Positions 1 through 7,177 of a DNA stretch of 42,480 nucleotides are shown piece after piece. The position numbers and the translations under genes are program-made. Every line of letters starts with the position of its first letter. Within the stretch, counting starts at the first letter, position 1. Source of the DNA: Clostridiales bacterium (GTDB taxonomy: Bacteria > Bacillota > Clostridia > Oscillospirales > CAG-272). The notes under the pieces are model-generated. The model was not told where the DNA came from. It searched no databases and saw only the letters and a list, made by a program, of their open reading frames with translations. Location of the stretch: the NCBI GenBank assembly GCA_011957885.1, contig BLMO01000068.1, positions 1 through 42,480 on the forward strand, read 5' to 3'.

Positions 1-110
1 ATCCCTCCGAGTTTTGCTGCGCAAAACCCACCTCCCTTTGCACAAGGGAGGCTTAAGTTTAGTGGGACCGCGGTGTGTCACCTCCCTTTGCTGGTGGTGC
101 ATAAGTTTGG
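1..110 (-). repeat. Dispersed two-hairpin repeat, island A
   Basis: Minus-orientation copy of the intergenic repeat family seen in five other places in this window. It runs ATCCCTCC, then an inner stem GTTTTGC-tgc-GCAAAAC (11-27), then an outer stem CCTCCCTT/AAGGGAGG (31-51) ending in GCTT. A degenerate second copy follows at about 66-110 (CACCTCCCTTTG). A remnant of the longer variant with a nested hairpin and TTCTCACA lies at about 171-208. The left end may continue outside the window. No gene is visible in 1-325. Confidence 0.8.
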
Positions 111-268
111 TGGGGACTGCCGCGCACTACCCCGAGACTTGAGACATTTGGCGGTGAAACTGCAGCGGGCTGTCTTACTATGAAGCCGCGCAGCCGATTC
201 TCACAAGGTGGAATGTAAGGTTATCAAACGAAACAATATATTTGCGCAGAATATTCACAGAAAATTTA

Positions 269-297
269 TTGTATTTTTCGGGAATTTGCGGTATCAT
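269..297 (+). promoter_or_regulatory. Candidate sigma-A promoter for the DUF5685 unit
   Basis: TTGTAT (269-274) and TATCAT (292-297) are separated by 17 bp and lie just upstream of the ribosome binding site of the first gene. The match is moderate, so transcription from here is inferred. Confidence 0.5.
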
Positions 298-325
298 AAT
301 TTATAAAAGCAGAAAGGAGCAGCAT

Positions 326-1267
326 ATGTTTGGGTATGTTCGTCCTTATGTACCGGATCTGCGGGTTCGGGAACATGAATTGTACCGTGCAGTCTATTGT
401 GGACTGTGTCAGTCTATGGGAAAGCATACAGGCTGCGCTTCCTCCTTTACGCTTAGTTATGATTTTGTTTTCCTTGCCGCTGTGCGTATGGTTTTGGAAC
501 AGGTGTCTTATAGTGCGTGTCCCCGCCGCTGCGGTGCGCATCCTTTGAAAAAGCGGGCGATTTTGCAGGATAATGCTGCTTTGGAATACTGCGCGCGTGC
601 TGCCGCTTTACTCACGGAAGCCAAAATCGCAGATGATATACAGGATTCGAAGGGAATGGCACTGCGTTCCCGTGTACTGCATCCCACAGCGAAAAGATTG
701 TGTAAAAAGGCGTTCCCGGATGGAGATAGTCCCCGGGATGCAGTTTGGCAGGCGCTTGCGCGGCTGCATGCATTGGAACGGGCGGGATGTCCTTCTCTTG
801 ACGATACCGCCGACTGCTTCGGCGCACTTCTTTCTGACGTGTTTTCTTGGGGATTGAGCGGCGCCGCGCAGAAAATTGCCGCACAGGTCGGATTTGCTGC
901 AGGGCGGTTTGTTTATGTACTGGATGCGGCGGACGACCGGGAACAGGATCTGAAAAGCGGCAACTATAACCCGTTGAATATTGCACCGATTGATCCTGCT
1001 GCTTTGTCTGTGGCGGTGCGGCTGGATTTATCTAAATTGGAAGCTGCTGTGAATCTGATGGATTTTACGGGGCGCAGCGAATTGCAGGGAATCATTGAGA
1101 ATATTTTGTATAAGGGTATGCCGCTGGAGGCAGATCGGGTGTTTTTAGGGAAACCCCGCGGATATAACTTAGCAGACCCTGCAAAAGAAAATACGGACGG
1201 AGCTTTTGCCGCCCGTCCAAATAAGAATCAGGAATTTAATCAGGAAAGGCATGGTTCATCCATATGA
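326..1267 (+). CDS. DUF5685-like protein, function unknown
   Basis: A 313-residue cytoplasmic protein without signal peptide or membrane segments. The start at 326 is chosen because AGAAAGGAG precedes it by a normal spacing; an in-frame start at 242 has no ribosome binding site. The N-terminus has CGLC (C25, C28) and CPRRC (C65, C69) followed by HPLKK, which is how I recognise the DUF5685 family. Two Asp-rich helices are visible: DDIQD at 103-107, and D200 with DD at 203-204 and D208, followed by NYNPL. Such paired Asp motifs resemble the metal-diphosphate motifs of squalene/phytoene-synthase-fold enzymes; that link is my inference. The gene overlaps the next one by ATGA (1264-1267), so translational coupling with the J-domain protein is likely. 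The biochemical role is unknown. Confidence 0.75.
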   Translation: MFGYVRPYVPDLRVREHELYRAVYCGLCQSMGKHTGCASSFTLSYDFVFLAAVRMVLEQVSYSACPRRCGAHPLKKRAILQDNAALEYCARAAALLTEAKIADDIQDSKGMALRSRVLHPTAKRLCKKAFPDGDSPRDAVWQALARLHALERAGCPSLDDTADCFGALLSDVFSWGLSGAAQKIAAQVGFAAGRFVYVLDAADDREQDLKSGNYNPLNIAPIDPAALSVAVRLDLSKLEAAVNLMDFTGRSELQGIIENILYKGMPLEADRVFLGKPRGYNLADPAKENTDGAFAARPNKNQEFNQERHGSSI

Positions 1268-1881
1268 CAGATCCCTATAAGGTTCTCGGTGTTTCTCGGG
1301 AAGCGACTGATGACGAGATCAAAAAAGCATACAGGGAGCTTGCACGAAAGTACCATCCGGATAATTATACAGACACGAATCTTGCGGAACTGGCTGAAGA
1401 AAAAATGAAAGAGATCAATGAGGCATATGATCAGATTCAGTCGGAGCGATCCGGAAAGGGCGGCGGTTCTTCCACCTATTCAGGCACAAACTACGGTGGC
1501 GGAACTACCACTGACAGCCGATATGTGGAGATTCGGAATCTGATCAATCAGCGCCGTTATTCCGAGGCAGAGCTTCGGCTGGACGCAATGTCTGTTGCAG
1601 ACCGCAATGCGGAATGGAATTTTTTAAAGGGCTGCGTGTTAGCGCAGCGCGGGCATTTTTACGATGCACAGCGGTTTATTGAAACGGCGTGCTATATGGA
1701 TCCGAACAATACGGAATATCATAATGTGCGTGCACAGATGTCGAACCGTGCCGGTGGATTCGGCGGCGCTTATAACACAAGAAACAGCGGAGACAATGAT
1801 TTGTGCTCTATTTGCGCAACGCTTTGGTGTATGGATTCCTGCTGCGAATGTATGGGCGGCGACTGTATCCGCTGCTGCTGA
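1264..1881 (+). CDS. J-domain (DnaJ-like) protein with cysteine-rich tail
   Basis: A 205-residue protein with an N-terminal J domain (about 1-64) carrying the HPD tripeptide at 31-33, which stimulates Hsp70 ATPase in this family. A Gly/Ser/Thr linker (64-85) leads to a helical TPR-like segment (about 88-160). The last 25 residues hold nine cysteines (181, 184, 189, 193, 194, 196, 201, 204, 205), ending in CC. It lacks the Gly/Phe and CxxCxGxG zinc domains of true DnaJ, so it is a specialised co-chaperone rather than the housekeeping protein. The tail could bind metal or iron-sulfur, be lipidated or form disulfides; the sequence does not decide. The start overlaps the upstream stop (ATGA), and GGAAAGG lies 14 nt upstream. 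Confidence 0.85.
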   Translation: MTDPYKVLGVSREATDDEIKKAYRELARKYHPDNYTDTNLAELAEEKMKEINEAYDQIQSERSGKGGGSSTYSGTNYGGGTTTDSRYVEIRNLINQRRYSEAELRLDAMSVADRNAEWNFLKGCVLAQRGHFYDAQRFIETACYMDPNNTEYHNVRAQMSNRAGGFGGAYNTRNSGDNDLCSICATLWCMDSCCECMGGDCIRCC

Positions 1882-1896
1882 ATGAAAGGCGGGCAC

Positions 1897-2436
1897 ATGG
1901 AAAATCATACTTCCGGATTCGTGCAGACAAAACGCCTTGCGGTATGCGCGATTCTTTCCGGACTTAGTTTGGCGGTTCTGTATGTGGGCGCTCTTAGCGG
2001 AATTTTTGATTTGTGCGCAGTGATCGTAGGTGCTCTGTGTACCGCGTTTACAGTGTTGGAAATCGGCGGGATTTATCCGTGGCTGACCGGGGCAGTAACC
2101 GGTGTTTTGTGTATTTTACTTCTGCCGGATAAATTTGTAGCGCTGGAATATATAGCGCTGGGCGGGTTATATCCTATACTGAAATCCTTTTTGGAACGCC
2201 TTGGGAAACTGCCGTCCTGGATATTGAAGCTTGTGTATTTTAACTGTGCGTTAACGGTGTGCGTTCTTGTATCGGCGTTTGTGCTGCATTCGGAGGAATT
2301 TGCATCAGCCGCATGGTTTGTAATATACGGCGCCGGCAATGTGTTTTTTATTATTTATGATGTGGCGCTGACTTCATTTATTTCTGTGTATGTTTTGCGG
2401 CTGCGGAAACGGCTGAAGATTAAGGGATTAAAATAA
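1897..2436 (+). CDS. Small polytopic membrane protein, S-component-like
   Basis: A 179-residue, very hydrophobic protein with about five predicted membrane helices and a basic C-terminal tail (RLRKRLKIKG). The start at 1897 is preferred over the ATG at 1882, which abuts the upstream stop, because AAAGGCGGG lies just before 1897. The overall look (short N-terminus, TKRLA opening, tightly packed helices) resembles clostridial ECF-transporter S-component-like or related conserved membrane proteins. No substrate motif is recognisable, so a transport role is only a guess. It is the third gene of the DUF5685/J-domain unit and follows without a gap. No clear terminator follows; a new promoter starts at 2474. 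Confidence 0.7.
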   Translation: MENHTSGFVQTKRLAVCAILSGLSLAVLYVGALSGIFDLCAVIVGALCTAFTVLEIGGIYPWLTGAVTGVLCILLLPDKFVALEYIALGGLYPILKSFLERLGKLPSWILKLVYFNCALTVCVLVSAFVLHSEEFASAAWFVIYGAGNVFFIIYDVALTSFISVYVLRLRKRLKIKGLK

Positions 2437-2473
2437 AACCGAAATGCAAAGGCTGTCTTGTTGTCGATAAAAG

Positions 2474-2502
2474 TTGACTTATAAATGAATTTTTGTTATA
2501 AT
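2474..2502 (+). promoter_or_regulatory. Strong sigma-A promoter
   Basis: TTGACT (2474-2479), a 17-bp spacer and TATAAT (2497-2502), 30 bp before the start of the zinc-ribbon gene. One mismatch to consensus overall. It makes that gene a separate, probably well transcribed, single-gene unit ending at the 3064-3105 terminator. Confidence 0.85.
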
Positions 2503-2531
2503 ACAAAAAGTTCATAAAAGGAGTCATAATT

Positions 2532-3050
2532 ATGGATGATAAGCAGGAATTCTTTCCAAGCGTGCATGAACTGGTATGTCCGAAATGCGCAAACAATGAC
2601 TTGAAAATTTTGGGCACCAAAGGGGCGAAAGGAAAATCTTTGGGTATTGGAATGGCATTTGGTGCAATTGGAAACTTAGTGGCAAATTCCATGTCTAAAG
2701 ACGATTATACTTTGCAGTCGGTTAAATATAAATGTAAGGCTTGCGGGAAAAAATTTGATTCTTTACCGTTAAATGCAAAATCAGAGGAGATTCTCGATAC
2801 TCCCTGTACGATTCATTTTACTCGGCTATCCTGTTTTGCCGGTATGGCGGTTTCGCAGAGTGTATATCTGAATGGAGTGAAGGTTGCTTCTGTAGGAAAT
2901 GGGAAGAGCGTTGAATTTCAGACTTTTGTTAAAAATAATACTATTTTTGTTACCGACCATAATGGCGTTGCGTTCAAAGGCTGTTACAAATTTAAAGCAC
3001 GGAGCGGCGGAACAGAGGAAATTCGCTTTAAAAAGAAATTCAATACGTAA
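2532..3050 (+). CDS. Zinc-ribbon protein with C-terminal beta domain, unknown function
   Basis: A 172-residue soluble protein. The N-terminal half has two Cys pairs, CPKC (16-19) and CKAC (68-71), separated by a Gly/Ala-rich hydrophobic stretch (about 31-54) that could be a glycine-zipper-like membrane-interacting segment. This gives a split zinc ribbon. The C-terminal half (about 90-172) is predicted beta-rich, with the VYLNGVKV...GNGKS pattern found in small DUF2846-like sandwich domains; that similarity is tentative. The start has AAAAGGAG upstream with good spacing. It is monocistronic, with its own near-consensus promoter and terminator. I do not recognise a characterised homologue. Confidence 0.75.
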   Translation: MDDKQEFFPSVHELVCPKCANNDLKILGTKGAKGKSLGIGMAFGAIGNLVANSMSKDDYTLQSVKYKCKACGKKFDSLPLNAKSEEILDTPCTIHFTRLSCFAGMAVSQSVYLNGVKVASVGNGKSVEFQTFVKNNTIFVTDHNGVAFKGCYKFKARSGGTEEIRFKKKFNT

Positions 3051-3063
3051 TAATTAAATTAAA

Positions 3064-3105
3064 AAGCAAACCGGGCAATCCTAAAAGGACTGCTCGGTTT
3101 TGCTT
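3064..3105. terminator. Bidirectional intrinsic terminator
   Basis: Imperfect inverted repeat with arms from AAGCAAACCG (3064) to CGGTTTTGCTT (3105) and loop CTAAAAG. A/T-rich flanks on both sides suit termination of the zinc-ribbon gene (+) and the DegV gene (-), which converge here. Confidence 0.8.
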
Positions 3106-3124
3106 GCCGTATGCTTTGCTGTGC

Positions 3125-4012
3125 TCAATCCATACGCTGATCGCCCCAGAAAAACAGCGCGACTGTGCCGGGACCGGTGTGGCTGCCAATCGTTGTGCCA
3201 ACACTGTAAATCTGAACAGGACCGTCCAGCAGCGGAAACCGTTTTTCAATCAGCTGGGCTACAGCTTTGGCATCGTTTATACATGCAGAATTTGAAATAA
3301 AGCATTTCCCGTTATAGCCCAGCCCGCCGCGGGCGTGTTCTTCCATCTTTTTGACGATTTCCTGAATGACGCTGCTTTTTCCCCGTATTTTATGCCGGGG
3401 AATCAAGCGCCCGCGATTATCCATGTTCAGCAGAGGACAGATTTTCAGCATAGTGCCGAACCAGCCTGCCGCTTTGGAGATACGTCCGCCTTTTACATAA
3501 AATGTCAGATCTGTGGAAAAGAACCAATGGTGCAGTTCCAGCCGATGATCCTGTGCCCATTGATACAATGCGTCAATGTCCATGCCCTCGTCCCGCAGAT
3601 CTGCAAGGCGATCCATAAGCAGTCCGTAACCGGAGGAAGCGCCGAGAGAGTCCGCAATATAAATTTTCCGATCCGGATATTTTTCCTGCAGCTCTTTTTG
3701 GGCAATGACCGCGGAATTATATACCCCGGAAATGCCTGTAGAGAGGGTGACATGCAGAATATCCAGCCCTTGCTCTAAAAACGGGGTGAAATACTCGATA
3801 AATTCATCTGCATTGATTTGAGAGGTTTTGGTTTCGGCGCCGTTTTCCATGGCCTTATAAAACGCATCAAAGGAAAGAGATTTTCCGAGATCATCGTCAT
3901 ATGCTTTCCCGTCCAGAAAATAGTGGAAGCAGATATAATGGATGTCTCGTGCGGTGAAGTGCTCCTCGCTGAGGTCTGCTGTGGAACAACAGCTTAAAAT
4001 GTAGTCTGCCAT
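3125..4012 (-). CDS. DegV family fatty-acid-binding protein
   Basis: A 295-residue protein of the DegV family, which binds fatty acids and in Firmicutes presents them to fatty-acid kinase (FakB role). Evidence is the N-terminal strand with STADL, the TSQINADEF region, the HVTLSTGISGVYNSA loop and the DSLGASSGYG block, in the family's usual order and length. Start at 4012: GGAAAGG lies 7 nt before this ATG, while the ATG at 4018 would sit only 1 nt from it. A TTGTTT-17-TATACT promoter is upstream. The partner kinase (fakA) is not in the window. It is divergent from the M23-like gene and convergent with the zinc-ribbon gene. Confidence 0.88.
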   Translation of the reverse strand: MADYILSCCSTADLSEEHFTARDIHYICFHYFLDGKAYDDDLGKSLSFDAFYKAMENGAETKTSQINADEFIEYFTPFLEQGLDILHVTLSTGISGVYNSAVIAQKELQEKYPDRKIYIADSLGASSGYGLLMDRLADLRDEGMDIDALYQWAQDHRLELHHWFFSTDLTFYVKGGRISKAAGWFGTMLKICPLLNMDNRGRLIPRHKIRGKSSVIQEIVKKMEEHARGGLGYNGKCFISNSACINDAKAVAQLIEKRFPLLDGPVQIYSVGTTIGSHTGPGTVALFFWGDQRMD

Positions 4013-4082
4013 AATCATACCTTTCCGGGCACATATGCCATCGAATTTTAACGTTCATATAAATTTCATATTTGCTGTGTTT

Positions 4083-4111
4083 AGTATACCATAAACATAT
4101 AAAATAAACAA
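4083..4111 (-). promoter_or_regulatory. Promoter of the DegV gene
   Basis: On the minus strand TTGTTT (4111-4106), a 17-bp spacer and TATACT (4088-4083). The leader to the start at 4012 is about 65 nt. Confidence 0.65.
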
Positions 4112-4145
4112 TGCATATTGAAAAAGTCCGCAGATAAAAAGACAC

Positions 4146-4174
4146 TTGACCTATATCGAAATAAATAGTATAAT
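4146..4174 (+). promoter_or_regulatory. Promoter of the M23-like gene
   Basis: TTGACC (4146-4151), a 17-bp spacer and TATAAT (4169-4174). It is divergent from the DegV promoter, with only 34 bp between the two -35 boxes, so both share an AT-rich control region. A small GGCGG-agt-CCGCC hairpin (about 4220-4233) lies in the leader. Confidence 0.8.
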
Positions 4175-4268
4175 AAATATATATGTCAACTTTGCAATAA
4201 TCGTCTGAACCGACGCGGGCGGCGGAGTCCGCCTTCTTTAACAGATGAAGAAAGGCATGGTCGTAAAC

Positions 4269-5912
4269 ATGAAAAATAAATTTATAACGGTTCTTCTTGT
4301 TGTGGCAGTGTTTATACCGTCAATCGTTTCAGTTGTCTATTTCAACAAAGTAAACGGCGGTGTGGCAGATACGCACAACACAGTGTCAATGACAGTGAAG
4401 GATGTTGCAGGCAGCACGTTTGTATTCAACAGAAGCGACGGGGAAAAAGCAACGGATATGATTGCGTTCTTCTTGAATATGAATGCAAACGCCACGGAGA
4501 TTGCCAGCCTCCCCTCCACAATTGCAGAAAATGATTTTTATCAGGTGACGATCAGCACGGCTGTAAAGGATGCAGGGTATAAGTATTATTTCACGCTGAT
4601 CAGTGCAGACTGCTATTTTATGGACGGTGACGGAAAAGTATATCAGATTGCGGAAAAAGACGCGCAGCAGTTTTTGGAAAGCAGCTATGCTGCCAGCTTG
4701 TACGAATATGGCGCGCCGCCGGTACTCTCTCTTGGAACCAGTCGGGCAAAACCGGCATCATCTGTCTGGAATTTCCAGAACAGCACAGGGGAATTTACCC
4801 AGGCTGACACATCTTTTTCAGTAACAAGCGAAACAGAGAGTTATGCCTTAGAGGGCGGTTTGGTGATGAATTTTTCCATCCAGCCGGACTATTTCGGTGT
4901 AAAGATTACGGATCAGAGCACCGATGCGGTCGTGTTTGACGATCTGTATGAAAATATTTCCGCGTTGACAGTGTCTGATTCCATGAAGGTGCGCGCAGAG
5001 GTTTCAGCCAAGTGGTACGAGGAGGCTGAACGCAGCTATTACGGTGAACAAACCTATACTTTTGATGCTCAGCTCAGTGCACCGGCGGAATTTTATGCGG
5101 GAACCACCACGTTACAGATTGGAGAATTTATCTGCGTGACGGGTGTCAACGTGAGTAGCCCGGAAAATATTGCATTTGCCAGTGAACCAGCAATCAATTA
5201 TACGCCTACATTTTTTAAAGATGGAGAATCGGGCACAGTGCATGCGCTGATTCCGTTTAACTGGGATCTTGCAGCAGGAAGCTATGTGCTGAACTTTACA
5301 TATGGCGGTGCGTCTCAGCAAATCAATATTACGCTGAACCAGCGGACAAATGCTTTCCGTGAGAGAACAATCAATATTGACAAAAATGTTGTTGCAACGT
5401 ATGGTTCGGATGCGTCTATTGAACGCTGTAATACAGAACTGGGAGAGATTGCTAAAAAGTCTTCAGCAACCCAGTATTGGCAGGGAAGCTTTCTTCCCGG
5501 CGCAGATGAAGGCGCATTGAAGAATGGATTTGGACACACTATGAAAGTATCCGGCGGCAGTATGCAGTATCAGCATACCGGTATAGATTATGCTTTGCCG
5601 GGGGATACACAAATTCAGGCAGTCAATGCCGGTGAGGTCTTGTATGCAGGATACCTGGACTACAGCGGATACACTGTAGTGATTGAACATGGATACGGGC
5701 TGAAAAGCTGGTATTGTCATATGAACAGTGCGTCTGTTGCCGTAGGCGATAAGGTTGAGAAGGGTGCGGCAATCGGGGTTGCAGGATCTTCCGGCTTTGC
5801 AGCAGAAACCGGGGTGCATATCGGTTTGACGGTATTTGATGTGCCTGTTTGTCAGTACACATTGTGGGACAGCGGTACAAATAAGGGAATTCCTGTATAT
5901 TCAGCAGAATGA
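4269..5912 (+). CDS. Membrane-anchored M23 (LytM)-like protein, zinc site incomplete
   Basis: A 547-residue protein with one N-terminal membrane anchor (about 4-25), a long extracellular beta-rich region (about 30-380) and a C-terminal M23/LytM domain (about 415-535). HTGID gives zinc-ligand candidates H436 and D440, and H484 (WYCHM) fits a catalytic histidine. The third ligand lies in the HxH motif in active enzymes; here it reads HIG (517-519), so the second His is Gly. The domain may therefore be a non-cleaving, amidase-activating or scaffold version, as known for EnvC, NlpD and SpoIIQ types. Three in-frame ATGs exist (4245, 4257, 4269); the last gives the 13-nt spacing from GAAAGG seen at other genes here. 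It is monocistronic with its own promoter, and a strong hairpin follows the stop. Confidence 0.82.
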   Translation: MKNKFITVLLVVAVFIPSIVSVVYFNKVNGGVADTHNTVSMTVKDVAGSTFVFNRSDGEKATDMIAFFLNMNANATEIASLPSTIAENDFYQVTISTAVKDAGYKYYFTLISADCYFMDGDGKVYQIAEKDAQQFLESSYAASLYEYGAPPVLSLGTSRAKPASSVWNFQNSTGEFTQADTSFSVTSETESYALEGGLVMNFSIQPDYFGVKITDQSTDAVVFDDLYENISALTVSDSMKVRAEVSAKWYEEAERSYYGEQTYTFDAQLSAPAEFYAGTTTLQIGEFICVTGVNVSSPENIAFASEPAINYTPTFFKDGESGTVHALIPFNWDLAAGSYVLNFTYGGASQQINITLNQRTNAFRERTINIDKNVVATYGSDASIERCNTELGEIAKKSSATQYWQGSFLPGADEGALKNGFGHTMKVSGGSMQYQHTGIDYALPGDTQIQAVNAGEVLYAGYLDYSGYTVVIEHGYGLKSWYCHMNSASVAVGDKVEKGAAIGVAGSSGFAAETGVHIGLTVFDVPVCQYTLWDSGTNKGIPVYSAE

Positions 5913-5913
5913 T

Positions 5914-5948
5914 TTATAAGCCTCCCTTTATGAAAGGGAGGCTTATAA
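5914..5948. terminator. Strong hairpin after the M23-like gene
   Basis: Perfect 15-bp inverted repeat, TTATAAGCCTCCCTT pairing with AAGGGAGGCTTATAA, around a 5-nt loop, starting 2 nt after the stop codon. There is A/T on both flanks. The core is the outer stem of the dispersed repeat family, suggesting a repeat half used as a terminator. Confidence 0.75.
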
Positions 5949-6121
5949 AATTTGAAGGTGCTGCGGTGAGCCACCTTCCTTTGCTGGGGGGGCTTGCAAA
6001 GCTTGATGTAGCCTGCGTGGCGATGCAAATCAGGATAAAAGGCTCCCTTGTGCAAAGGGAGCTGTCGCTAAGCGTAAGCGATAGCGACTAAGGGATTGTC
6101 CTGCTATCGTTACGCAGGATC
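5914..6121 (+). repeat. Dispersed two-hairpin repeat, island B
   Basis: Contains the 5914-5948 hairpin, a degenerate minus half (about 5957-5993) and one complete plus unit (6037-6099). The plus unit has outer stem GCTCCCTT/AAGGGAGC (6042-6062), inner stem GTCGCTA/TAGCGAC (6064-6088) and closing GGGATTGT. A further small hairpin TCCTGC/GCAGGA (about 6099-6119) follows. The island fills the gap between the M23-like gene and nrdG. Confidence 0.75.
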
Positions 6122-6150
6122 ACAAATTCAAAGTAAAGGAACGATACAAC

Positions 6151-6834
6151 ATGATTATCAGCGGACTGCAAAAACTAACACTTTTGGACTTTCCCGGCAG
6201 AACTGCCTGTACAGTGTTTTTCGGCGGATGTAATTTTCGCTGCCCTTTCTGTCATAATGCTTCTTTGGTGCTGGGGCATGGCGACAGAATCGAAACAGAG
6301 GAGTTCTTTTCATTTCTTCGCTTGCGCAAGGGTATTTTAGACGGCGTTGCAATTACCGGCGGCGAGCCTTTGCTGCAGCCGGAAATTGCGTCCTTTTTAC
6401 AGCAAATAAAAGAAATGGACTTTTTGGTGAAATTGGATACCAACGGCAGTTTTCCAAAAAAAATGCGGGAACTGGTGGAAAATCATCTTGTAGATTATGT
6501 AGCAATGGATATAAAATCTTCTCAAAAGGGATATGCCCGCACCGCAGGAGGTGCTGTAGATCTGGAAAGTATCTGTGAGAGCGTGGACTATCTGCTTGGC
6601 GCGCCTGTGGAATATGAATTTCGTACTACGGCGGCAAAGGGACTTGTAGCTCCGGAAGATTTTGCAGGGATCGGGCAGTGGATCCGGGGGGCACAGCAGT
6701 ATTTTATCCAGGGATTTGTTGACTCGGGAGATCTATTGGGAAGCGGTGTTTGTGCATATACGAAAGAAGAAATGGAAGGCTTGCGGAATATCGTTTTACC
6801 ATACGTTCCCTCTGTTTCTTTGCGCGGTGTTTAA
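6151..6834 (+). CDS. nrdG: Anaerobic ribonucleotide reductase activating protein (NrdG2-type radical SAM)
   Basis: A 227-residue radical SAM enzyme. It would use S-adenosylmethionine and a [4Fe-4S] cluster to install the glycyl radical on the class III reductase NrdD. The opening ISGLQKLTLLDFPGR and the C27-x3-C31-x2-C34 cluster motif (CNFRCPFC) are typical of the NrdG2 subgroup; AITGGEPLLQ carries the SAM-binding GGE motif. The close relative pyruvate-formate-lyase activase cannot be fully excluded, but the N-terminus favours NrdG2. AAAGGAACG precedes the start. No nrdD lies in the window, so the gene stands alone between a repeat island and the purine riboswitch. It implies an anaerobic lifestyle. 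Confidence 0.88.
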   Translation: MIISGLQKLTLLDFPGRTACTVFFGGCNFRCPFCHNASLVLGHGDRIETEEFFSFLRLRKGILDGVAITGGEPLLQPEIASFLQQIKEMDFLVKLDTNGSFPKKMRELVENHLVDYVAMDIKSSQKGYARTAGGAVDLESICESVDYLLGAPVEYEFRTTAAKGLVAPEDFAGIGQWIRGAQQYFIQGFVDSGDLLGSGVCAYTKEEMEGLRNIVLPYVPSVSLRGV

Positions 6835-6906
6835 TGTGCCGGAAAAACGTGCAGAAAAAGCAAATTCTATGTTGATAATTTGTGAAAAATGCCAGAGCAG
6901 ATTTGA

Positions 6907-6935
6907 TTGACATGATTTTTGCCCTGTGTTACAAT
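6907..6935 (+). promoter_or_regulatory. Purine operon promoter
   Basis: TTGACA (6907-6912), a 17-bp spacer and TACAAT (6930-6935). The predicted transcript starts near 6942, just before the ZTP riboswitch, and would read purE through purL. Confidence 0.85.
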
Positions 6936-6949
6936 AAAGATGTAGAAAA

Positions 6950-7077
6950 AACGCTTTCGCAACTGACGGAAAAGGGCTGCCGCCGGCAGTGCCTGGCGGG
7001 GAACCGCAATGGAACGAAGGTGAATCCGGCCGTCCGTCTGGGCACGTCTTATTCTATGGAATAAGACTGCCTTTTTT
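6950..7077 (+). ncRNA. ZTP (pfl) riboswitch
   Basis: The leader upstream of purE has the pfl layout: a 5' block CGCAACTGACGG (6958-6969), a hairpin CTGCC-gcc-GGCAG, a GGGGAACCGC stretch, and the highly conserved 3' block CCGTCTGGGCA (7034-7044), which abuts a terminator stem. pfl RNAs sense ZTP/ZMP (AICAR phosphates), which accumulate when 10-formyl-THF is short, and turn on purine and one-carbon genes. The expected logic is that ligand stabilises the aptamer and prevents the terminator at 7046-7077. The pathway step it reports on is made by genes of this operon (purH formyltransferase). Identified by eye; a covariance-model search would settle it. Confidence 0.85.
7046..7077 (+). terminator. 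Riboswitch-controlled intrinsic terminator
   Basis: GTCTTATTC (7046-7054), loop TATG, GAATAAGAC (7059-7067), then a run of six T. It lies directly after the conserved 3' end of the ZTP aptamer, so it is the expression platform of an on-switch. Confidence 0.88.
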
Positions 7078-7177
7078 GTTTCTTGTGTGTCATTTTGCGA
7101 ATAAATTACGTATAAAAGAGAATTGACTGGCGGCTATGGAACGCTGTATATTTCAGGAAAGGTATGGTTACTGATTG

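Noticed and set aside
4220..4233. GGCGG-agt-CCGCC hairpin in the leader of the M23-like gene as an attenuator
   Set aside because: The stem is short, no T-run follows, and no competing structure is visible.
6882..7064. Short open frame across the purE leader
   Set aside because: It runs over the promoter and ZTP aptamer and has no ribosome binding site; RNA structure explains the sequence better.
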